A stretch of 64,000 nucleotides of DNA, taken from the NCBI RefSeq assembly GCF_947502895.1, contig NZ_CANNBM010000008.1:1-64000 (forward strand). Direction: 5' to 3'. Positions 57,784 to 64,000 of this stretch are shown piece by piece; position 1 is the stretch's first letter; the number at the start of each line of letters is the position of its first letter. The notes below the pieces were generated by a model, which was given only the letters and a program-made list of their open reading frames with translations, ran no database searches and was not told the DNA's origin. Source of the stretch: an uncultured Sulfitobacter sp. Its GTDB lineage: Bacteria > Pseudomonadota > Alphaproteobacteria > Rhodobacterales > Rhodobacteraceae. The position numbers and the translations under genes were made by a program.

Positions 57784-60372
57784 ATGGCTGATACAAAGCT
57801 TCAAACGGGCCTGACTGAAGCCGAGGTGCTGACGGCCCGGAATGTGCATGGCTGGAACGAGCTGCCTGCGGTGAAACAGACTGGCCCTTTGCGCGTGCTG
57901 CTCCGGCAGTTCACTAGCTTTCTTGTATTGATCCTGATCATTGCAGCGGCTGTTGCCCTTGCGCTTGGAGAACGGATTGATGCGCTTACGATCGGCTTGG
58001 TTGTTCTGCTGAACGCAGGATTAGGCTTTGTGCAAGAATGGAAAGCCGAAACAGCGTTGGGCGCGCTACGTGAGATGCTTTCACCGCAAGCTCTGGTTTT
58101 GCGGGCGGGTCGCGAACAGGTCATCGCCGCCAGAGACATTGTGCCGGGTGACATTCTAATCCTCACACCGGGGACGAAGATCGCGGCAGACGCCAGCGTC
58201 TTGCGCGCAGCTGATCTGTCCGTGGATGAAAGCGTGCTAACGGGCGAATCCGTTCCAGTGGCAAAAAACGCTGAAAGCAGTTTGGCTGTGTTCGCAGGTA
58301 CCTCGGTTACAGCAGGGAGGGCAGAGGCACAGGTGACACAAACAGGTGGTGCCACAGAATTCGGCAAGATCGCTCATCTGACTGGATCAGTTGGGACAAA
58401 AACCACCAATCTGCAAAACAAGCTGGGGCATCTGGCCCGTCAGCTTGGGATCGCAGCACTTTTGGTCGCTGGTGGGGTTGCGGGCCTTGGCATCTGGTTG
58501 GGGCGCGATTTGACCGAGATGGTAATGACTGGCTTGTCTTTGGCTGTTGCGATGGTCCCCGAAGGTTTGCCCGCAGTGGTGACAATCACGTTGGCGTTAG
58601 GGGCGACCGCAATGGTGCGTCAGAACGCGCTCGCCAGACGTTTGCAGGCGGTTGAGACACTGGGGGCGGCTTCCGTCATTTGCACCGACAAAACGGGCAC
58701 TCTGACCGAAAACAAGATGACTGCGACAAAGGTTTGGACGCTGGAGCGCCGCTATGAGGTAACTGGCACAGGTTACGATCCGGCGGGCCATATTGCATTT
58801 GATGGCACACGCATTCGGGCGGCGGATGATCCGGTGCTGGCCGTGCTGTTGAAGACAGGGCTTTATTGTAGCCACGCGCATCTGAACCATGACGGCGAGG
58901 TTTGGCACATGGTCGGCGCGCCGACCGAAGGGGCTCTGATCACGCTGGGTTATAAGGGGTGGTGCAACCTGCCCGAAGAGCGCAACTTGCTTGCGGAGTT
59001 TCCCTTTAGCAGTTCGCGCAAGCGTATGTCTGTATTGTATCAATCAGGCGAAACTACCGAAATTCTGACCAAGGGCGCACCCGAAAAGGTTTTAGAAATT
59101 TGTACCCAGGTGATGGCGCAATCTGGCCCACGGTCCCTAAGCGAGGCTGACCGCACCAGCATCGAAGACGCCTACCGCCAGCTTGCCGAGCATGGTTTGC
59201 GCGTGATGGGCTTTGCGCAGCGCACGGTTTCGGACAACCGGATCGTTGAGGAAAGTATGACGTTTCTGGGTCTGGTTGGTCTGATTGATCCGCCGCGCGA
59301 AGAGGTCCGTGGGGCCATCGCTATGGCGCAGTCTGCCGGCATTCGTGTTGTGATGATCACCGGCGACAGCCCGATAACAGCCAAGGCCATCGGAGAGCAG
59401 CTTGATCTAAACATCGAGCAACATCTGACTGGCGCAGAGTTGGATGGCCTTGACGAGGCCCAACTAAGTGACTTGCTCCGCGGCGATGTTCTCTTTGCGC
59501 GCACTAAACCTGAACAAAAAATGCGCATCGTCTCAGCCTTACAAGCGCAGGATCAGCTTGTCGCTATGACAGGTGACGGCGTGAACGACGCCCCTGCCCT
59601 GAAACAAGCCGACATTGGTATCTCGATGGGGATCAGGGGAACGGACGTGGCCCGCGATGCCTCTGATCTGGTGCTGCTCGACGATAACTTTGCCACTATC
59701 GTGCGGGCGATTGGCGAGGGACGGCGGCAGTTCGCGAATGTGCAAAAGTTTGTGCGGTACCTACTGTCCTCAAACGCGGGCGAAGTCATTGCGCTGGTAA
59801 TCAACATCGCCATTGGGGGCCCTTTGGTGTTTCTCGCGACGCAAATCCTCTGGATGAACCTTGTAACGGATGGAGTGACTGCAGTCGCTCTGGGCCTGGA
59901 GAAATCTGAACCTGATCAGATGCAACAGCGCCCACGCGATAAAAACACGCCCATCCTGGGGGTCAGCGGGATTGCTACCATCATTCTGCTGGGAAGTTAC
60001 ACTGGGCTCTCAAGCCTGTGGATCTTCTTTCACCTCATGGACCTAGGTGTCGATCTGGCCCGCACCACAGCATTTACTGCTATGGTGGTTTTTGAAAAGG
60101 TCAGCGTCTTTGCGTTTCGGTCGCTGCGCCTGCCTGGATGGCGTATTGGATGGTTCAGCAATCCATTCTTACTCGCTGCATTAGGCATCACCTTGGGCGC
60201 ACAGGTTTTGGCTGTATATTGGTCGCCGCTCCAAACTCTATTGCACACGGTGCCCATGGGCCCAGATGAATGGCTGATGATCGGAGCCTTCGCTCTGCCG
60301 ATCCTCATCGTACCCGAGATCCTCAAAGCTGTGCGTATTGGGTTACTACCGCGCAAAGTAGTAAGCCACTAG
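57784..60372 (+). CDS. P-type cation-transporting ATPase (Ca2+-type)
   Basis: The 862-residue pump begins with the cation-ATPase N-domain (G-L-T-E-A-E-V...R-N-V-H-G-W-N-E-L). The actuator loop contains S-V-L-T-G-E-S and the phosphorylation site is D302 in I-C-T-D-K-T-G-T-L-T. A-M-T-G-D-G-V-N-D-A-P-A-L and ten membrane helices follow. The ion site V-P-E-G-L-P-A-V-V in helix 4 fits SERCA/PMCA-like Ca2+ or Mn2+ pumps (PMA1/CtpF relatives). It would expel Ca2+. It starts after AAAGG and overlaps the exchanger gene by 27 bp at its end. Confidence 0.9.
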   Translation: MADTKLQTGLTEAEVLTARNVHGWNELPAVKQTGPLRVLLRQFTSFLVLILIIAAAVALALGERIDALTIGLVVLLNAGLGFVQEWKAETALGALREMLSPQALVLRAGREQVIAARDIVPGDILILTPGTKIAADASVLRAADLSVDESVLTGESVPVAKNAESSLAVFAGTSVTAGRAEAQVTQTGGATEFGKIAHLTGSVGTKTTNLQNKLGHLARQLGIAALLVAGGVAGLGIWLGRDLTEMVMTGLSLAVAMVPEGLPAVVTITLALGATAMVRQNALARRLQAVETLGAASVICTDKTGTLTENKMTATKVWTLERRYEVTGTGYDPAGHIAFDGTRIRAADDPVLAVLLKTGLYCSHAHLNHDGEVWHMVGAPTEGALITLGYKGWCNLPEERNLLAEFPFSSSRKRMSVLYQSGETTEILTKGAPEKVLEICTQVMAQSGPRSLSEADRTSIEDAYRQLAEHGLRVMGFAQRTVSDNRIVEESMTFLGLVGLIDPPREEVRGAIAMAQSAGIRVVMITGDSPITAKAIGEQLDLNIEQHLTGAELDGLDEAQLSDLLRGDVLFARTKPEQKMRIVSALQAQDQLVAMTGDGVNDAPALKQADIGISMGIRGTDVARDASDLVLLDDNFATIVRAIGEGRRQFANVQKFVRYLLSSNAGEVIALVINIAIGGPLVFLATQILWMNLVTDGVTAVALGLEKSEPDQMQQRPRDKNTPILGVSGIATIILLGSYTGLSSLWIFFHLMDLGVDLARTTAFTAMVVFEKVSVFAFRSLRLPGWRIGWFSNPFLLAALGITLGAQVLAVYWSPLQTLLHTVPMGPDEWLMIGAFALPILIVPEILKAVRIGLLPRKVVSH

Positions 60373-61383
60373 GCTGCCTAGGAAGGTCAACATGACCAGT
60401 ACGGAGTCCAGTCCAAATTCACCAAGCCGAGGCTTGCGACGCACGATCAGCCCGGTGAGATAAATTGCCGTTACCACGAGCCCAAACGCTAATGCCAGAC
60501 TAACTGTGCGCGATGTATCTTGCAGGATCGGCCCTGCGCGAAACAGAATATCAGCTGGAAACACCAGTACCAGCATGATCAGATTACTACCGAAGATGTT
60601 GGAGATGGCCATGGTATAGGCCCCAATCCGCACGGCAGCGATACTGGTAGAAAGCTCTGGCAAGGACGTCGCCGCAGCCAGAAGGGTCACACCAACAAAT
60701 CCAGCACCCAATCCTGACTGATCGGCAATCCGTTCCGCGAAAATGACAAGCAAAATACCAAAGAAAAGAATGGCAACACATGCGACAACAGCCTGCAAGA
60801 TGAGCGATACATCAGCCGTGTCACTCAGCCCTGTTGGAGCGGGAAAAGCCAGCGGGTCCGGGTCTGGCAGATCGACTGGCATCCAATCGTTGCTGTGATT
60901 ATATCGACGCAACAGCCAGATCGCGCCACAATAGATGACTGCGATCGCGACGCTGCCGATACCCACACTCTCAACCACAAAGGTTTCGCCCAGATTGGTG
61001 ATAATCAGAGCAACCGAAAGCAGAAGGACCAGTAAGGTCGCTTCAAGCGCGTGGTTGGCCTTTCGCGGGTAATTAGTGATCGGGCCACGTGCCCAAAAGT
61101 CCGCCATGGCGAGGATCGCTGTTTGCAATGCGATGCCCCCAAAAAGGTTATTCAACACAAGATCACGCGATTGCTGCATGGCAGCAGTGAGGGTCGTGGC
61201 GACTTCGGGCAAAGACGTGGCAAGCGATAGCAGCACGAGCCCGACCAGTGATTTCGCCAGTTTGAACCGATCTGCAAGAGCATCGGCCAGATACGCAAGT
61301 CGCGCGCCCGCAATCCAGACACATGCAGCACATCCCGAAAAAACCATCAGACTTTGAATGAGCGTTGTTGCAGGCATTTGCAT
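60346..61383 (-). CDS. CaCA family Na+/Ca2+ exchanger-like protein
   Basis: The 345-residue protein has ten or so helices in two inverted repeats. Each repeat carries the ion-binding alpha motif: S-L-A-T-S-L-P-E-V-A-T-T-L (about 55-67) and A-A-A-T-S-L-P-E-L-S-T-S-I (about 235-247), both with the key Glu. It exchanges Ca2+ for Na+ or H+. The C-terminus overlaps the convergent P-type ATPase gene by 27 bp, so two calcium-type transporters lie tail to tail. An FNR box is centred 41 bp before its ATG. Confidence 0.88.
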   Translation of the reverse strand: MQMPATTLIQSLMVFSGCAACVWIAGARLAYLADALADRFKLAKSLVGLVLLSLATSLPEVATTLTAAMQQSRDLVLNNLFGGIALQTAILAMADFWARGPITNYPRKANHALEATLLVLLLSVALIITNLGETFVVESVGIGSVAIAVIYCGAIWLLRRYNHSNDWMPVDLPDPDPLAFPAPTGLSDTADVSLILQAVVACVAILFFGILLVIFAERIADQSGLGAGFVGVTLLAAATSLPELSTSIAAVRIGAYTMAISNIFGSNLIMLVLVFPADILFRAGPILQDTSRTVSLALAFGLVVTAIYLTGLIVRRKPRLGEFGLDSVLVMLTFLGSLVAYYFAR

Positions 61384-61416
61384 TACTTAGGGTTAGCGAA
61401 AATCCTCACCTCTCTT

Positions 61417-61430
61417 TTGATTTTGCTCAA
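61417..61430. promoter_or_regulatory. FNR-type box between exchanger and VIT genes
   Basis: TTGA-TTTTGC-TCAA. The centre lies 40.5 bp from the A of both divergent ATG codons (61383 and 61464). Class II activation would give leaderless mRNAs both ways, or one start codon is misplaced. Confidence 0.62.
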
Positions 61431-61463
61431 TCGAAAGATGAAATTGTCCCGCATGATCGGCCA

Positions 61464-62180
61464 ATGAGCATTGAGCACGGACACAGCCCACAGGAAATCA
61501 CGCATCGCCTGACCAAGGGCCAGAAATACAGCCCTCTTAAAGACATGATTTATGGGGGTATTGACGGCGCCGTAACGACATTTGCTATCGTTGCAGGTGT
61601 CGAAGGGGCTGGGCTGTCGCATAGCATTATCGTAGCGCTCGGACTGGCAAATATACTGGCTGACGGGTTCTCTATGGCTGCCAGTAACTATTCGGGCACA
61701 AAGGCCGAGCTTGATGACCGCAAGCGCATCATTCAAATCGAAGAACGTCATATAGCGGACCACCCGGCTGGTGAGCGCGAAGAGTTGCGGCAAATTCTTG
61801 CGCTGCGCGGTCTGTCGGGGCCCGTTCTAGAACAGGCAACAAATGAGATCGCGAGCAGCAAACAGAACTGGATCGACCTTATGCTGACGGATGAATACGG
61901 GCTGAGCCGTGACGATCCAAGTCCCGTTCGCGCGGCAATCTCTACGTTTGTGGCCTTTTTGATGGCAGGTTCTGTCCCCCTGATCCCGTTCGTTTTTGGC
62001 CTGCCCAATCCCTTTGCCCTGTCCGTCTATGCAACACTTCTGACGTTTTTCCTGATCGGGGCAGGCAAAAGCCGCTGGTCTTTGTCCAAATGGTGGCGGT
62101 CAGGCGGAGAAACCCTTCTGATTGGTGGTTTTGCAGCACTCCTAGCGTATGGGGTTGGCGGCTTGTTCCATCCCGGTTGA
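61464..62180 (+). CDS. VIT1/CCC1 family transporter
   Basis: The 238-residue protein has K-D-M-I-Y-G-G-I-D-G-A-V-T-T-F-A-I-V-A-G at its first helix (about 25-44), the VIT signature. N-I-L-A-D-G-F-S-M-A-A-S-N-Y follows. A cytosolic helical stretch with E-E-R-H-I and E-R-E-E-L is the metal-binding hub (about 85-120), then three more helices. It moves Fe2+ or Mn2+ out of the cytosol. The ATG at 61464 has no strong ribosome site. A long upstream extension begins before the FNR box and is rejected. Confidence 0.85.
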   Translation: MSIEHGHSPQEITHRLTKGQKYSPLKDMIYGGIDGAVTTFAIVAGVEGAGLSHSIIVALGLANILADGFSMAASNYSGTKAELDDRKRIIQIEERHIADHPAGEREELRQILALRGLSGPVLEQATNEIASSKQNWIDLMLTDEYGLSRDDPSPVRAAISTFVAFLMAGSVPLIPFVFGLPNPFALSVYATLLTFFLIGAGKSRWSLSKWWRSGGETLLIGGFAALLAYGVGGLFHPG

Positions 62181-62186
62181 GCGGGT

Positions 62187-62200
62187 TTGAGCAAAGTCAA
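62187..62200. promoter_or_regulatory. FNR-type box and promoter of the site-2 protease gene
   Basis: TTGA-GCAAAG-TCAA. A TAAGAT -10 (62222-62227) gives a start near 62234, about 41 bp from the centre and 16 bp before the preferred ATG. It overlaps the end of the VIT gene region. Confidence 0.68.
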
Positions 62201-62249
62201 TTTGATGGTCGTACTGCGTGCTAAGATCACCAAAAGGATGAACCAAACC

Positions 62250-63410
62250 ATGTTCGCGAACTCTGTAAAAGTCCTCACCATCAATCAGTTCGACATCAAG
62301 GTTGATCCAAGTTGGCTGATCATCGCGGCCCTCGTTACATGGAGCCTGTCACAGAATTTCTTTCCAGATGCCCTGCCGGGTCTGTCTTCGGAGGCATACC
62401 TTGCGATGGCAGTTATCGCGATGCTGGGGCTTTTCACATCACTATTGCTGCATGAACTGGCCCATTCGGTTGTCGCGCGGCATCTGGGAGTCCCGATTAA
62501 ATCCATCACCCTTTTTCTGTTTGGCGGTGTAGCTGAACTTGAAGCCGAGCCAAAATCGGGGCTTGCCGAGCTGTGGATCGCAATTGCAGGTCCACTTATG
62601 TCACTTGTTCTTGCGCTTGGATTTTGGGGCCTTGCGGGGGCTGGCACCCTCATCGCCATCGCCCCTGCAATACCTTCAGTTCTTTCCTATCTGGCGTTGA
62701 TAAATCTGGTGTTGGCGCTCTTCAACATGGTGCCTGCCTTCCCACTTGATGGTGGACGTGTGCTGCGTGCCTATCTGTGGCATCGCTCTGGTGACGTGCT
62801 GGCGGCAACACGCACAGCTGCACGGTCAGGCACCTTCTTTGCGTATTTCCTGATGGCCCTTGGGGTGACCGCGCTTTTTGGGGGCGCGGTTATCGCGGGC
62901 CTATGGCAAGTGATGATCGGCGGCTTCGTTCTCATGGCGGCGCGCGCTTCTTACACCGCTCAGCTGTCGAAAACAGTGTTTGAAGGGCAAACCGTGCGCT
63001 CATTGATGACCCCTGATCCTATTACCGTCGGTCCCGACATAACCTTGGCGACTTTTGTTAATCAGATCATGCTGCGCTACAGTGTCAGCTTTGTGCCGGT
63101 TACCGAAGAGCATGTTCTACTGGGCCACATGGACCAGTCCCTTCTCTCTGGAATTGACCGCGAAAACTGGGCCAGCACCCGGGTGGGTGATGTGTTTGTC
63201 GGCCTGCACGACGCAGTCATGGTATCCCCCGATACACTCGTACCTGATCTGATGGACAGGATCAGGCAAACTGGACACCGCAAGTTTATGGTCGTGTCGG
63301 ATCATCATCTGGAAGGAGTAATCACTCTCTCTGATCTGACAGCCTGCCTAAACGAGGGTAAGCAAGCGCGTGAAACCACGAAAAAGGCTGGCCAGAAAAG
63401 AAAAATCTGA
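62250..63410 (+). CDS. Site-2 protease family zinc metalloprotease with CBS domains
   Basis: The 386-residue protein has six helices. The zinc motif H-E-L-A-H-S is at 68-73 and the second ligand lies in L-D-G-G-R (Asp167). Two C-terminal CBS domains (about 250-375, V-R-S-L-M-T-P-D-P-I-T-V-G and L-M-D-R-I-R-Q-T-G-H-R-K-F-M-V-V) likely bind nucleotides. It cleaves membrane proteins inside the bilayer, as Rip1/SpoIVFB relatives do. The ATG at 62250 is preferred over 62238 because of promoter spacing. A weak hairpin (63387-63415) overlaps its 3' end. Confidence 0.88.
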   Translation: MFANSVKVLTINQFDIKVDPSWLIIAALVTWSLSQNFFPDALPGLSSEAYLAMAVIAMLGLFTSLLLHELAHSVVARHLGVPIKSITLFLFGGVAELEAEPKSGLAELWIAIAGPLMSLVLALGFWGLAGAGTLIAIAPAIPSVLSYLALINLVLALFNMVPAFPLDGGRVLRAYLWHRSGDVLAATRTAARSGTFFAYFLMALGVTALFGGAVIAGLWQVMIGGFVLMAARASYTAQLSKTVFEGQTVRSLMTPDPITVGPDITLATFVNQIMLRYSVSFVPVTEEHVLLGHMDQSLLSGIDRENWASTRVGDVFVGLHDAVMVSPDTLVPDLMDRIRQTGHRKFMVVSDHHLEGVITLSDLTACLNEGKQARETTKKAGQKRKI

Positions 63411-63463
63411 CCAGCTCGTTCTTATCCTATTTTTTTGGATGTCAGCGCATCAGTTCGACTGAT

Positions 63464-63910
63464 TTAAACCACTGACAGACAGGCGCATTTTGCCATGTGA
63501 TTGATCCGTTGCGTTGTGCTGCCCAGAACCAGACTCGATACAGCGCTCAAACCGCGGCGCCCTGTGATGATCAAGTCGGCACCGATTTCATCCGCATGCA
63601 ACAGCAGTTCAGTTGCGGCATCGCCATGTGGCATATGTGTTTTGACATCTTCGAAGAACATTCCGGCGGCAATAATCAACGCATCATCGAGAACGCGCTG
63701 TCCGGCCCTTTCGATTTCGTCAAATGAAGGTTTTGTAATCGCCGCGTGATAGCCCGATACCGCGCCCACAACAAAGGCAGCGGTTTCGGCATGCGGTGCA
63801 TGAACCAGTGTAACCGTTCCTGAGTAATGCTTGCCAAGGTCAAATGCGATCCGAGCGGCGTTCTTGGCTTTTTCCGACCCATCTAGGCCAACGATGATTT
63901 GTCTGAACAT
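63464..63910 (-). CDS. Universal stress protein (ATP-binding type)
   Basis: The 148-residue UspA-domain protein starts F-R-Q-I-I-V-G-L-D-G-S-E-K-A and has V-T-L-V-H-A-P at the second strand. The ATP loop T-G-R-R-G-L-S-A-V-S-S-L-V-L-G-S-T matches G-x2-G-x9-G-(S/T). It ends C-L-S-V-V. It would bind ATP and help survival under arrest. GAGAGGAA precedes the ATG. Another gene ends just upstream on the same strand, so it may be part of an operon that enters from the right. Confidence 0.9.
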   Translation of the reverse strand: MFRQIIVGLDGSEKAKNAARIAFDLGKHYSGTVTLVHAPHAETAAFVVGAVSGYHAAITKPSFDEIERAGQRVLDDALIIAAGMFFEDVKTHMPHGDAATELLLHADEIGADLIITGRRGLSAVSSLVLGSTTQRINHMAKCACLSVV

Positions 63911-63947
63911 TTGTCAATTCCTCTCAATACCCCGTCATACGGGGGGC

Positions 63948-64000
63948 TAAACGGCGATTAACTCGCCAAGGTGGGTTTCAATGTTGCTCAACGACTGGGT
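63948..64000 (-). CDS. 3' end of a gene entering from the right
   Basis: The minus strand reads in one frame from the window edge to TAG at 63948-63950, giving the C-terminus S-L-S-N-I-E-T-H-L-G-E-L-I-A-V. Only 17 residues are visible, so the family cannot be named. It is co-directional with the universal stress gene, 37 bp upstream of it. A short CCCCGT/ACGGGG hairpin lies between. Confidence 0.45.

Noticed and set aside
1..64000. tRNA, rRNA, CRISPR arrays or intact insertion sequences
   Set aside because: No regular spacer-repeat pattern, no cloverleaf-like segment and no transposase with terminal repeats was recognised by eye; a tRNAscan or ISfinder-type search would be decisive.

Overview
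The window looks like part of a large extrachromosomal replicon of a Roseobacter-group alphaproteobacterium (Rhodobacteraceae). This rests on the gene families, the moderately high GC, the use of GGAAC...CGTT (EcfG-type) stress promoters, and a plasmid replication/partition locus at about 10.2-14.3 kb. That locus has a Rep_3-like initiator, a fan of 22-bp iterons, and divergent parA-parB. No rRNA, tRNA, CRISPR array or intact insertion sequence was recognised.

Layout. 0-4 kb: a decayed metallo-beta-lactamase (persulfide dioxygenase-type) gene, a DUF6544 protein, a proline-rich small protein, a ParD/ParE-type toxin-antitoxin pair with its operator, and an AI-2E-family permease. 4.5-10.1 kb: a succinate-semialdehyde-type dehydrogenase, a general-stress flavin/PLP-oxidase fold protein, a MATE exporter, and a two-gene unit of a ClpP-like membrane protease and a coiled-coil membrane protein. 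10.2-14.3 kb: the replicon core. 14.4-21.2 kb: a LysR regulator, a small lipoprotein, an RND pump (adaptor plus permease) and an MscS channel. 22-32.7 kb: an envelope/general-stress island (DUF3618, Holin-X, DUF883-like, BrkB/YihY, YetF, PRC-barrel, DUF998, MgtC, DUF892, Pmp3, DUF4112, ExoD, SpoIIAA-like, HVA1) with an HWE/HisKA_2 kinase and single-domain response regulator. Several of these genes have recognisable EcfG-type promoters. 32.6-35.3 kb: a scrapyard of decayed genes (topoisomerase IB, a conjugative coupling protein, an arsenic-type permease and its thioredoxin) around an AT-rich gene for a secreted cysteine-repeat protein.

35.4-64 kb: a long block of low-oxygen/stress genes. It contains a transglutaminase-like protein, two small cytochromes c, a Lon-like protease with a partner protein, an Acg-type nitroreductase, an Mla-type lipid transporter, a cation/proton antiporter, a DksA/TraR zinc-finger protein and a potassium channel. 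It continues with a Crp/Fnr regulator, a flavodoxin-like protein, NAD(P)H-hydrate dehydratase, a MacB-type ABC exporter with adaptor, a PHA synthase and phasin, a calcium-type P-type ATPase, a CaCA exchanger, a VIT/CCC1 transporter, a site-2 protease and a universal stress protein.

The most striking observation is regulatory. Perfect TTGA-N6-TCAA (FNR/Dnr-type) palindromes lie between genes throughout this last block (eleven, plus one near match) and once at 1.66 kb. The Crp/Fnr protein encoded at 49.05-49.72 kb has the E-x-x-S-R recognition helix that reads such sites, but lacks the cysteine set of an iron-sulfur FNR. The block therefore looks like one regulon. By content (Acg nitroreductase, Usp, Ca-type ATPase, storage polymer) it resembles a dormancy or hypoxia-survival programme. 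A second stress layer, EcfG-type, covers 22-33 kb.
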